DNA of 64,000 bases, taken from Deltaproteobacteria bacterium (GTDB lineage Bacteria; Myxococcota; Kuafuiibacteriia; Kuafuiibacteriales; Kuafuiibacteriaceae). Below, in pieces: positions 1 through 7,951 of this stretch. The stretch is taken from positions 4,330,001 through 4,394,000 of the forward strand of contig JADJBV010000001.1 in the NCBI GenBank assembly GCA_016703535.1, in the 5' to 3' direction. Position 1 is the stretch's first letter, and each line of letters begins with the position of its first letter. The position numbers were made by a program, and so were the translations under genes. The notes under the pieces are model-generated. The model did no database searches and was not told the DNA's origin. It saw nothing but the letters and a program-made list of their open reading frames with translations.

Positions 1-164
1 CGCCGCAACTCTTCACCGCCCAACGGTGAGGGGAGTTCGAGTGATCGTCCGAACCAAGAGGCGCCGAGGCGGAGTTGATCGCCAGCGGCGACGGGGCTCT
101 GCCCGGGCGCCGCCTGCACGACCGACGGGGCCAAGATCAACAACCCAACCCACAGCCCCCTCAC
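1..164 (-). CDS. Exported protein of unknown function, 5' end only (runs off the left edge)
   Basis: An open frame of 54 codons reads leftwards from a GTG at 164-162 to the window edge without a stop. It begins with a convincing Sec signal peptide: MRGLWVGLLILAPSVVQA, then a likely cleavage before APGQ. The mature start is rich in Gly, Leu and Ser, as in outer-membrane barrel precursors, but too little is present to name a family. The GTG overlaps the TGA of the upstream lipoprotein gene by four bases (GTGA), so the two are probably translationally coupled and share an envelope role. Frame and signal peptide are seen; the envelope role is inferred. Confidence 0.6.
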   Translation of the reverse strand, partial: MRGLWVGLLILAPSVVQAAPGQSPVAAGDQLRLGASWFGRSLELPSPLGGEELR

Positions 165-2089
165 AACCGCACTCCCAGCTCCAGGCCACCCCGGAGGGTC
201 CGGTCCGAGCCCAAGTCGTGGATCACCTCGGCCCGGACGTAGACGTGTCGTTGACCGAAGGTGACGGCGACGTGGATCGGCGAGTCGTGCCGGGGATCGC
301 TGGGATCCGCGTCCACCAACTCTTTGAGCTGGGCGAAGTTGAGGAACACACCCGCCTCGAACACCACCGGGCCCACCGGCTGGAGCGTGGCGGCCAGGGG
401 CACACCAACGCCCAAAAACCGCCCACCTTTTTGATCCAACCACTGCTCGTAACCCAGCCCGAAGGACCAGCGAAAAAGTGGGTGTTCGTCCTCCGGCTCA
501 AAGTCTTCGCCGGACCAACCTTGCAGACGGAGGCGTACACCCTCGACCGCACCGCCCAGCCACGGCATCGCCCCTTGGAGAGAGGCGTGCATGCCGTTGA
601 TCCGGCCCCGCAAGCCCAGGCCGTGGGCGTAGGGCGTACCTCCCATCGGTGCGCCCTCGAACTTGCTGTAGAGATCGATCCCGCGCCCGACCAACCAGCG
701 ATCGTCGTCTTGATGATCGTGGTCGATCACCCGAAAGGAGCTCCAAGCTTCTTCGTCGGGATCCCGTTCGGGTGGGGGCAGGACCTCACCGGCGCTGGCC
801 GTGGGCAAAAGGGTGATCGACTGGGCGCCCAAAAATTGAGTGACCTCAGGAGGCGACAATCCGTAGCGCTCCTGAAAATAAGGCGTCGCGGCCTCGGGCC
901 AGGGCCCTTGGGCCAACAAGGCGGTGATCCAGGCCCCTTCGGCCGCCGCCGGCCCTCCTTCGTTTTTCGCCCGGGCCGCGTCGGCTTCGGCTTGCGCCCG
1001 GGACACCGCTCGCGCTTCGTCGGCAATCGCCTTCGCCAAAAACGCGATCAGAGATCGCTCCATGGCCCGCGGATCGATCGGGTCAAAACGCATCGAAGCT
1101 TCAGGGGTCCAAAAGGCCCGGTCCTGGTGGACGGCTTCCGAGGCCAAAGGCCGGGGCGGACGGACCCACCCGAGGCTCTCCAGGCGCCCGACCACCTTGG
1201 CCTCCAAACGCCGCTCCACCACCCGTCGCTCTCTCCGGACCGGCTGGAGCACCAACCGTTCGGCAGGGGTCGATCGGCGCTCCAGGCGATCATCGACCAG
1301 GGTCCACACCGTAGCGGTGTACGTCTCGGGCACCCAAACTTCGGAGAGGTAAGGTTCAACGATCGCCCTCTTCTGCTCCTCACTCGAGCAGGCCGTCAGC
1401 ACCAGCCGAAACTTCGGGCCTGAAGCCGCAGGGAGCTGAGCTTGGAGCGCCGCGAGGATCGGTTCACACGAGGGGGGCCCGACCCACTCAACCGAAGGGT
1501 GGGGTGGAGGTGGCCCGGGCGGAAGCTCCAGCGAGGGGTCCAAGGTCCGAGCGATCCCGCGGTGGAGCGGCGCCGAGGCTGGAGCTTCGGCGGCCCGAAA
1601 GAGGTGGGCCTGGGCACCGCGGCGGCGCAGCTCGGCCAAACGCTGGAGGACCCGAGGGCTCCGACTGTCCGCGGCGAACTCCAGGGCCCGGCGGACCGCG
1701 GCGTAGTGGTGCCCTTTGGCCGCGGTCGCTTCGAGCCCCGGCCACACCCGATCGAAGTTGGCTTCCAGCGCCGCTTGCACCCGCTCAGCGGCGGTCGAGC
1801 CGATCCACTCGGTGTGGCAAAGCCGGGACAAGATCACCCGGGCCTCTTCCGGCGAGGCCAAGCGGGCCTCCTCGAGGCGTTCGTCCAACCACAACGCCTG
1901 GACTTCCTCCCGGCGTCGATCCAAGGCGGGGACTTGTTCCGGCGCCTCCCCCTCGGCGGCCGCTCGGTAGTTGGCGGCGGCCTGCAGCAGCGCCCCCCGA
2001 GCCGCGGCGTGATCGCCTCGCTCCTTCAAGTAGGAGCTCTGGCACCCGGCCAACAGCGCCAATCCGAGCCAAAAACCCGGCGACTTCAT
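161..2089 (-). CDS. Large lipoprotein with barrel-like C-terminus, unknown function
   Basis: A 642-aa protein starting MKSPGFWLGLALLAGCQSS, a lipoprotein signal with lipobox LAGC (Cys16). I chose this ATG rather than one seven codons upstream because it begins the signal peptide exactly and is preceded by AAGGGG. The first third is helical and Ala/Arg/Glu-rich, resembling TPR-type solenoids. Roughly residues 230-330 look like a domain with polar strands. The last 180 residues alternate Gly/aromatic/polar residues (for example GLGLRGRING, FRWSFGLGYEQW) and end in GLELGVRL, as barrel strands do. A lipid-anchored protein with a barrel-like C-terminus is unusual. I do not recognise the family. 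Coupled by overlap to the truncated gene downstream. Confidence 0.7.
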   Translation of the reverse strand: MKSPGFWLGLALLAGCQSSYLKERGDHAAARGALLQAAANYRAAAEGEAPEQVPALDRRREEVQALWLDERLEEARLASPEEARVILSRLCHTEWIGSTAAERVQAALEANFDRVWPGLEATAAKGHHYAAVRRALEFAADSRSPRVLQRLAELRRRGAQAHLFRAAEAPASAPLHRGIARTLDPSLELPPGPPPPHPSVEWVGPPSCEPILAALQAQLPAASGPKFRLVLTACSSEEQKRAIVEPYLSEVWVPETYTATVWTLVDDRLERRSTPAERLVLQPVRRERRVVERRLEAKVVGRLESLGWVRPPRPLASEAVHQDRAFWTPEASMRFDPIDPRAMERSLIAFLAKAIADEARAVSRAQAEADAARAKNEGGPAAAEGAWITALLAQGPWPEAATPYFQERYGLSPPEVTQFLGAQSITLLPTASAGEVLPPPERDPDEEAWSSFRVIDHDHQDDDRWLVGRGIDLYSKFEGAPMGGTPYAHGLGLRGRINGMHASLQGAMPWLGGAVEGVRLRLQGWSGEDFEPEDEHPLFRWSFGLGYEQWLDQKGGRFLGVGVPLAATLQPVGPVVFEAGVFLNFAQLKELVDADPSDPRHDSPIHVAVTFGQRHVYVRAEVIHDLGSDRTLRGGLELGVRL

Positions 2090-2192
2090 CGACCCCTTGG
2101 CGGGTAGCACGAGCCTCCGTGCAGGACCAGCCGGCCGCTCCCGAGTGTGTTTGGGGGTGGAGCCGAGGCCTCATTTCGGCGAATCTCAGAGG

Positions 2193-3542
2193 GTGGAGGG
2201 CTGGCGCCGACTTTTGCCTTGGGCCCTTGGGCTCCTGAGTTGCCAGGCGACCACCGCTTGGCCCGACCCGGCGATCGACGGGACCGTGGGCCTGATCTTC
2301 CTGATCGAGAGGAACGATTCGATCCTCGAGGCCCACGCCCTCAACAGCGATCAACCGTTGCCTTCAGTGGTGCAGCACGGCGGAGAGACCGACCCCCAGA
2401 TCTGGATCGGGCTCTACGACGTGCCCCTCGATCAAGTGGGAGTGGTGCCGGGGAAACTCACCTTGCGCCCGAACGCCGACCCTTCGGGCCCCCTCCCCGC
2501 CCGCACCCTACGGCTGTCGCCGCCTTACACGACCTGGGCGCCGAGTGATCAGCTGGGCCCCTTCGAGCGCCTGGAGATCCCGAGATTTGCCGGCTTTTGT
2601 GCGCCCTACGAGGGCTACGAAACGGCGGTGACCCCGATCCCGGACTCCACCGGCACCGGGCTGCTCTACACCACCTACGCCCGCTTCGGCAGCATGTTGG
2701 TCGGCAATGAAGTCGGGTTATGGGAGGTGGGGGGCGACTACGCCAACCGCAAGTTGGGTGGGACGGCCACGCCCACCACCGCCCCCGCCGATCTCGTTGA
2801 ACATCCCTTCGTCGCCGCCCACTGGGACGCGCAGATCGGGGGTGGCCAGTGGTTTTATCAAGCCGATGGCCGCCTCTGGCTCAACACCATGGGTCAATTC
2901 AAGTTCGTCGCCACCCACCCGGCGACCCAAGGCGCAACCCGGGCCTGGATGAGCGGCTCCGACGAACACGCGGGTTTCGAGTTGTTCATCTTGGACGAAC
3001 ACGGCCTGGTCTACCGTTACGATGACAGCGGCTTCAGCCCTTGGCGGGTGCCGTCTCAACCCGAAGACCTGGGTGATCGGGGCGCTCTGATCTGGGTCGG
3101 GCCCGGTGAGGTGTGGATGTTGGGCGAAGGCGGTCGGGTCCTTCGGCTGCGGGCTTCGGAAGAGCTCGACATCACGCCGAGTGAGCTCACCCGAGCCACC
3201 AGCCTGTCTCAGGCCCGAGGCGTCGGGGTGTTTGTCGGCGACGAAAGTGGGCACGCTTGGCGCAGCGTGGGGGGTGGCTTGGAGCGCTTGAACGCACCCG
3301 CCTTGCCGCCCGTGACGGCGGTGGGCGCCTTCGGCCAAGGTTATTTGTACGGCGGCAAAGACGGGCGGCTGCGCTACTACCAAGACGGGCTCCCCGGCTG
3401 CCACGATCCGATCGACGCACCCAACACCGTCTTTCGAGTCAGCACCCTCTTCGATGGTGAGATCTTGCTCTTCTCCTCTAGTAGCTATGGCGGGCCACCG
3501 GGCCCGATCACCATCACCGGCTTGATCCCGAAGGCGCGCTGA
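2193..3542 (+). CDS. Putative lipoprotein, propeller-like, unknown function
   Basis: About 449 aa if it starts at GTG 2193, which places the lipobox LLSC (LLPWALGLLSCQA) within 20 residues of the start; an in-frame ATG at 2097 would give an untypical 50-residue leader. The mature protein is rich in W, G and short strand-turn motifs (GEVWMLGEGGRVLRLR, GYLYGGKDGRLRYY, GHAWRSVGGGLERL) spaced about 35-45 residues apart, which suggests a beta-propeller of the kind found in extracellular reporter-type lipoproteins of this group. No catalytic motif is visible. It is transcribed away from the preceding lipoprotein gene and ends 14 bases before the phosphatase gene, so the two may be co-transcribed. 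Function unknown. Confidence 0.65.
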   Translation: MEGWRRLLPWALGLLSCQATTAWPDPAIDGTVGLIFLIERNDSILEAHALNSDQPLPSVVQHGGETDPQIWIGLYDVPLDQVGVVPGKLTLRPNADPSGPLPARTLRLSPPYTTWAPSDQLGPFERLEIPRFAGFCAPYEGYETAVTPIPDSTGTGLLYTTYARFGSMLVGNEVGLWEVGGDYANRKLGGTATPTTAPADLVEHPFVAAHWDAQIGGGQWFYQADGRLWLNTMGQFKFVATHPATQGATRAWMSGSDEHAGFELFILDEHGLVYRYDDSGFSPWRVPSQPEDLGDRGALIWVGPGEVWMLGEGGRVLRLRASEELDITPSELTRATSLSQARGVGVFVGDESGHAWRSVGGGLERLNAPALPPVTAVGAFGQGYLYGGKDGRLRYYQDGLPGCHDPIDAPNTVFRVSTLFDGEILLFSSSSYGGPPGPITITGLIPKAR

Positions 3543-3556
3543 CCTTTAGTGTCGCC

Positions 3557-4018
3557 ATGCAGCGGCTCTTGTTCGTTTGTCTGGGGAACATCTGTCGCTC
3601 CCCCACGGCCGAGGCGGTCTTCGCCGAGTTGCTGCGGAGGGCCGGTCGGATGGACGAGTTTCAGCTCGACTCGGCCGGCACCGGCGACTGGCACGCCGGG
3701 GAGCCGCCTGATCTTCGGACCCAAGCCGCGGCCCGGGCCCTTGGTTATCCGATGCGACACCGGGCACGCCAGGTGAGCCGCCAGGACTTCGAGCGCTTCG
3801 ATCTGGTGTTGGCCATGGACCGCCAAAATCACCGGGACCTGTTGGCGTTGGCCGACCCGGTTCATCACCCGAAGATCCAGCTGTTTCGCAGCCTCGATGA
3901 TCCGGGGAGCCCGGCCGACGTCCCGGATCCGTACTACGGCGGAGAAGAGGGTTTCGTGGAGGTGGTGCGGATCGTTGAGCGGGTCGGGGGGCGGTGGTTG
4001 GAGAAACTCGGGCGTTGA
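3557..4018 (+). CDS. Low-molecular-weight protein-tyrosine phosphatase
   Basis: 153 aa, full length for the family. The active-site loop lies at the N-terminus: LFVCLGNICRSPTAEA contains the CX5R-S signature with nucleophile Cys8 and Arg14. The general-acid loop is DVPDPYYGG near residue 120, with the Asp of the DPYY motif. Such phosphatases reverse tyrosine phosphorylation; in bacteria they often act on tyrosine autokinases controlling exopolysaccharide export, but no such kinase is in the window. The arginine-phosphatase branch of the same fold usually has a Thr in the P-loop and cannot be fully excluded. Ends five bases before the convergent oxidoreductase gene. Confidence 0.93.
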   Translation: MQRLLFVCLGNICRSPTAEAVFAELLRRAGRMDEFQLDSAGTGDWHAGEPPDLRTQAAARALGYPMRHRARQVSRQDFERFDLVLAMDRQNHRDLLALADPVHHPKIQLFRSLDDPGSPADVPDPYYGGEEGFVEVVRIVERVGGRWLEKLGR

Positions 4019-4023
4019 GCTCG

Positions 4024-5049
4024 TCAGGCCTCGCTGACGTCGATGACCAGTTTCCCGAAGTGGTGGCCGTCGCCGAGGGCCTTGAGGGCGGTGGGGGCTT
4101 CGGTGAAGGGATAACTGCGATCGACGACGGGCATAACTTGGTGGAGGGTGATGGCCCGGTTCATGGCCTCGAAGTGTTCCCTCGGCCCGACCAAAATTCC
4201 CTGGAGCTTCAGGTTCTGCATCAACACCGGGGTCAACGCCAGTTCACCGGCGGCCCCGGCCAACACGCCGATCACGCTGATGGTGCCACCGGGGCGCACG
4301 GCCCGGAGCGACTGGGGCATGGTGCCGGCGCCGCCGACCTCGATCACCTGATCGGCGCCGACACCCCCGGTCAGGCGCCGCACCTCCTTCGACCACTCGG
4401 GGGTGTTGCGGTAGTTGATGGTCTCGTGGGCCCCCAAGGCCCGGGCCCGCTCCAGCTTGGCGTCGCTGCTGGAGGTGACGATCACCCGTGCCCCCGCCAA
4501 GCGGCCAAACTGAAGGGCCGCGATCGAAACGCCGCCGGTGCCCTGCACCACCAAAACTTGGCCGGGCGAGAGGTGACCTTCGCGGAACAAGGCGCTCCAG
4601 GCGGTCAAGGCCGCGCAAGGCAGGGTCGAGGCCTGGCGATCATCCAAGTGGGCCGGCGTGGCCACCACCGCCCGCTCCGGCAAGACCACCCGCTCGGCCA
4701 ACATGCCGTCCAAGGGGCCCCCCAACGTTCGCTTGAGTATATCGAGATCCCGAGGGGGCTCCCCCGTCAGCCAATCCAGGAAGAAGCAGCCCATCACCCG
4801 GTCGCCCACCCGAAAGCGCTGCACCGCCGAGCCGACCTCGACCACCACCCCCGCCCCATCCGAGAGGGGCACCAGGGGCAACTTGAGGCGCGGGTTGTAG
4901 ACCCCGACCACCGTCAACACGTCCCGGTAGTTCAGGGAGCAGGCCTTGACCTGGATCCGGACCTCGTCCGGCGAAAGGGGCGGTTCGTCCCGCTCCACCA
5001 TCCGGAGTTGTTCGTAGCCAAAACCACCGTCCAGGATCCACGCCCGCAT
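4024..5049 (-). CDS. NAD(P)-dependent quinone oxidoreductase / zinc-independent alcohol dehydrogenase (MDR superfamily)
   Basis: 341 aa from the ATG at 5049 (MRAWILDGGFGYEQL); a longer frame begins ten codons upstream but lacks family similarity. Residues 25-55 carry the GroES-like domain, with CSLNYRDVLTVVGVY, the NYRD motif of zinc-free quinone-oxidoreductase-like members. PLVPLSDGAGVVVEVG follows. The Rossmann dinucleotide motif is GTGGVSIAALQFGRLAGA near residue 160. The catalytic Cys/His/Glu zinc ligands of true alcohol dehydrogenases are not apparent. The enzyme probably reduces quinones or activated alkenes with NADPH in the cytoplasm; the substrate cannot be read from sequence. Confidence 0.9.
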   Translation of the reverse strand: MRAWILDGGFGYEQLRMVERDEPPLSPDEVRIQVKACSLNYRDVLTVVGVYNPRLKLPLVPLSDGAGVVVEVGSAVQRFRVGDRVMGCFFLDWLTGEPPRDLDILKRTLGGPLDGMLAERVVLPERAVVATPAHLDDRQASTLPCAALTAWSALFREGHLSPGQVLVVQGTGGVSIAALQFGRLAGARVIVTSSSDAKLERARALGAHETINYRNTPEWSKEVRRLTGGVGADQVIEVGGAGTMPQSLRAVRPGGTISVIGVLAGAAGELALTPVLMQNLKLQGILVGPREHFEAMNRAITLHQVMPVVDRSYPFTEAPTALKALGDGHHFGKLVIDVSEA

Positions 5050-5107
5050 AGGCGCTCCATAACAGCTTGTGCGGCCCAATTGGCCAGATAATCCGGGAGG
5101 GCCGCCC

Positions 5108-6631
5108 CTAGGCAGCGACGCGGGAGGACCGAGCGATGGCCATCACCACCTGATCCCGCAAGGTCTTGAGGGCGGTGAGGCTGGCCTCGGGCAAGGCCCG
5201 CTGACCTTCACCCTCGACGTAGAACATCCCGATCGGCTTGCTCGCCACCACGATGGGCAACAGCAACAGATAGGAATCAGTCGGAATTTTCCGACGAAAC
5301 ACCCCGGGGAGAGCTTGGGGAGAGCTCAAGGCCCCTACGTGCTCCACCTCCAGATCTTTGGCCTGGCTCAAGGCCAAGTTGAAGATGTCGGGTGAGGTCC
5401 CGAGGTTGATGTTGAACCAACGGGCGGCCTCGTCCAGCTCCGCCCCCAGCCCGGAGCGATACCGCAACACCGGCTCCTTCGGATCTCGGAGCGCAAACAC
5501 CACCCGGCGCACCCGCTCCTCCTTGAGGCCTCGGTGCATGGTCTCCAACACCACCAGCAGGACCTCACTGAGGGTCTGCTCCTTGAGCAGGCTCTTCATG
5601 GTCTCCTGGATGCCGTTGGAGAAGATCCGTTCGACCCCTTCGGCCGAGGCGGTCGTGTTGACCTCGGGCGGCGTGGTGTTCGCCGGCGCGACCTCGACCA
5701 TGCCCAAGTTCTGCTGGGCGTAGAGGGTCATTTGTTTGGCGGCGATCGGCAGGTCCATGACCGCCGCGTGCACCGCCAGGTCGTGGAGCGCCGCCTCCAC
5801 CAACGGCTCCACCTTGATCCGGCGGGCCCCGTAGCGGCTCTCGAAGTTCTTGAGGACGTCGGCGACCTTGTGGCGCTGATCCGCTTCACCGGGTTTGAGC
5901 GGAGTGAGCAAGATCCCCGCCATGGTGTTGGCGGTGTGAGCCAAGCCGGCGATCAACTCGGGTGGCCGCGGACGGCCGGTGATCACGGGGCGCGGGTCCC
6001 GGTGCATCGCGCCGATCACCGAGTCGGGGAAGCGCAACTTCTTGGCCACCACCGCACCCAACTCCGAATAGGTGACGCCGAGGGAGATCCGCACCGCACT
6101 CTGCTCGGGCAGGCGGTGTTTTTCGGCCAAGGCCCGCCCTTCGGCCTCTTTGTCCGGCAGGTAGGCGGAGACCAACAACTCGCCGAAGGTATGGAACAGG
6201 CCACCGATGAAGGCTTGTTCGGTGCTGGAGCGGAAGGTTTGGCCGAGGCCCCGGGCGAGGATGGCGCCAAGGAAGGCCTGCTCGAGCCGGGCTTGCACCA
6301 TCCCCGGATTCGAACCCACCGGGAAGGCGTCGAACAACTTGAGCGCCAAGGCCAAGCGCTGGACCTCGTTCCAACCCAACACCACGATGGCCCGGGACAC
6401 GGTGCCGATCTCTTGGAGATGGGGGAACAGGGGGCTGTTGACCACCCGCAGGACCTTCCCGGTCAGCGTGTAGTCGTCGAGGATCACCTTGGACAACTCC
6501 TGGGCCGATCCCTCGTCGCCTTCCGCCAAGATGTTGACCTTGGTGACCGTGGCGGCCAAAGCCGGGAACTCCCCGCGAGTTTCGAGCAGCTTCAAGACGG
6601 CTTGGGCCGCGGCATCTTGTTCGTTGCTCAT
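5108..6631 (-). CDS. HDOD domain signalling protein with C-terminal GAF-like domain
   Basis: 507 aa. Residues 15-220 match an HDOD domain: EFPALAATVTKV, DYTLTGKVLRVVNSP, the helix SRAIVVLGWNEVQRLAL, then FIGGLFHTFGELL. HDOD lacks the metal-binding His/Asp pairs of true HD phosphohydrolases and serves as a protein-interaction module in regulation of motility, biofilm and cell-cycle processes. Residues 340-500 look GAF-like, with a strand-helix pattern ending in SYLLLLPIVVASKPIGMFYVEG and a closing helix. The ATG at 6631 is preceded by AAGGTGGGG. It stands alone between convergent and divergent neighbours, so no partner is suggested by context. Confidence 0.87.
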   Translation of the reverse strand: MSNEQDAAAQAVLKLLETRGEFPALAATVTKVNILAEGDEGSAQELSKVILDDYTLTGKVLRVVNSPLFPHLQEIGTVSRAIVVLGWNEVQRLALALKLFDAFPVGSNPGMVQARLEQAFLGAILARGLGQTFRSSTEQAFIGGLFHTFGELLVSAYLPDKEAEGRALAEKHRLPEQSAVRISLGVTYSELGAVVAKKLRFPDSVIGAMHRDPRPVITGRPRPPELIAGLAHTANTMAGILLTPLKPGEADQRHKVADVLKNFESRYGARRIKVEPLVEAALHDLAVHAAVMDLPIAAKQMTLYAQQNLGMVEVAPANTTPPEVNTTASAEGVERIFSNGIQETMKSLLKEQTLSEVLLVVLETMHRGLKEERVRRVVFALRDPKEPVLRYRSGLGAELDEAARWFNINLGTSPDIFNLALSQAKDLEVEHVGALSSPQALPGVFRRKIPTDSYLLLLPIVVASKPIGMFYVEGEGQRALPEASLTALKTLRDQVVMAIARSSRVAA

Positions 6632-6736
6632 TTCCCCACCTTGTCTTTTTCACTTCGTCTCGATCCCAGGAATTTTGAGGGGGCTTAGGGTGGCGCCCGA
6701 CTTTTCCGCTCTGCGCCTTGCCCCTACCATGTCGCC

Positions 6737-7192
6737 ATGGGTCAGGCGGTCGAGCTGGGCGTGGCCCGCCTGTCCGAAGCTGAGGCGATCGCCACCTTGT
6801 CCCGGCACCGGGTCGAAGGGGGCCTGGGCTGGCGCTGGACCCCCGAGACCATCCGCCGTCGCATCCGGGACGACGAAACCGAGGTGATCGTGGCCCGGTC
6901 CGAGGGCCGAGTGGTGGGCTTCGCCTTGATGCAGCTCGACCTGGACGACGCCCACCTGCTGCTCCTTGGGGTCGGCTCCGACGTGGAGCGGCAAGGGTTG
7001 GGGCGACGCCTGCTCCACTTCCTGGAAGAGGAGGCCCGAGCGGCGGGCATCCGGTACTTGCACCTGGAGGTTCGGGCCAACAACCGAGGCGCCCGGGCCT
7101 TTTACCAGGCCCACGGCTTCCGGGAGGCGGCCTACCTGCGGGGCTATTACCAGGGCCGGGAGGACGCGGTCCGGATGGTGGCCCAGCTCTGA
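6737..7192 (+). CDS. GNAT family N-acetyltransferase
   Basis: 151 aa, the normal size. The acetyl-CoA-binding motif A is VGSDVERQGLGRRLLHFL (the Q/RxxGxG/A loop), preceded by the beta4 strand DDAHLLLLGV and followed by the motif-B region LEVRANNRGARAFYQAHGF, typical of RimI-like enzymes. These transfer acetyl groups from acetyl-CoA to amines such as protein N-termini. The family resemblance to RimI is moderate, and the substrate is not predictable. Divergent from the HDOD gene with about 105 bases between the start codons. Confidence 0.9.
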   Translation: MGQAVELGVARLSEAEAIATLSRHRVEGGLGWRWTPETIRRRIRDDETEVIVARSEGRVVGFALMQLDLDDAHLLLLGVGSDVERQGLGRRLLHFLEEEARAAGIRYLHLEVRANNRGARAFYQAHGFREAAYLRGYYQGREDAVRMVAQL

Positions 7193-7251
7193 TCGGGCGG
7201 TTCGGACCGAAACGACTCAAACCGACGCGTTTTGGTCCGATTCACTCAGGC

Positions 7252-7938
7252 ATGCGCTGGCGCCTTTTGGCGGTGTTGTCGGTCCTGAGCTCCTGCAGCG
7301 GCGACATCACCGGCACCTTGGAGATCGGGCCGATCGACGAAGGACGGGCCTTCCAGGTGGTCTTCACCTCCGAACAACCGGTGGCCGAAGGGAAGATCTA
7401 CCTCGAGTTCCAAGCCGTCGGCACGACCCTGGTGCTCCAGGGCGCCAGCGCCGACACCCACGGTTGCCTACCGCTTCCGAGCACCCAGAAGTTGGTGGTG
7501 ATCACCGGCCCGGGTGGCCTGCCGCCCGGCGCTCGGGTTCGGGTGTCCGCTTGGCACTACGAAGCCCCGACCCCTCCCAAAGGATCGACCGAACCGGTCG
7601 AGGAGGTGCCGGTGGCCGAACGTTGCGCGGGGATCGTGGTCGCCGACGCGACCTACACCGTGCCCGATCTGCCCGACGCTGGCTTTGCGCCCGACGCGAC
7701 GATCGAAGTCGACGGCGGCGAGGAAGGTGACGCCGGCGTGGAGGCCGACGCCGAACCCGGCGACGACGGTGTGGAGGACGCAGGGCCGCTGGACGCCGAC
7801 GGGCTCGACGCCGATCCCACCGACACCTCGACCACCGGCGACGCCGGCCTGGATCCCGACGCCGGCCCCACCGACACCGGCACCACCAGCATGGATGGTG
7901 GCCTCACCGACACCGGCACGGTCGCCGACGGCGGCTAA
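7252..7938 (+). CDS. Lipoprotein with Asp/Ala/Thr-rich low-complexity C-terminus
   Basis: 228 aa. Starts MRWRLLAVLSVLSSCSGD with lipobox LSSC (Cys15). Residues 20-140 form a compact beta-rich domain (strands such as LVLQGASADTHGCLPLP). The last 80 residues are an acidic tail built from irregular repeats of DAG, GDAGLD and PTDTGTT. Such Asp/Gly/Thr tails are common in surface lipoproteins of Myxococcota and may act as a spacer or bind Ca2+. No enzyme motif is visible. Ends 13 bases before the convergent glgB gene. Confidence 0.75.
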   Translation: MRWRLLAVLSVLSSCSGDITGTLEIGPIDEGRAFQVVFTSEQPVAEGKIYLEFQAVGTTLVLQGASADTHGCLPLPSTQKLVVITGPGGLPPGARVRVSAWHYEAPTPPKGSTEPVEEVPVAERCAGIVVADATYTVPDLPDAGFAPDATIEVDGGEEGDAGVEADAEPGDDGVEDAGPLDADGLDADPTDTSTTGDAGLDPDAGPTDTGTTSMDGGLTDTGTVADGG

Positions 7939-7951
7939 CCCAACCCCAAGC

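Noticed and set aside
26..1423. Long plus-strand open frame opposite the first lipoprotein gene
   Set aside because: Its product is Arg/Pro/His-rich without domains; it is the antisense shadow of a clear lipoprotein gene in a GC-rich sequence.
6300..6325. GGATTCGAACCCACC looks like a tRNA T-arm in reverse complement
   Set aside because: It lies inside the HDOD reading frame (encoding VGSNPG) and no acceptor, D or anticodon arms are found around it.
6780..6800. GGCGATCGCC, resembling the cyanobacterial HIP1 octamer
   Set aside because: It occurs only sporadically; it is explained by the general GATC enrichment rather than a dispersed HIP1-like repeat.
7680..7940. Repetitive GACGCCGG/ACCGAC tracts
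   Set aside because: They encode the Asp/Ala/Thr-rich tail of the lipoprotein; not an independent repeat element.
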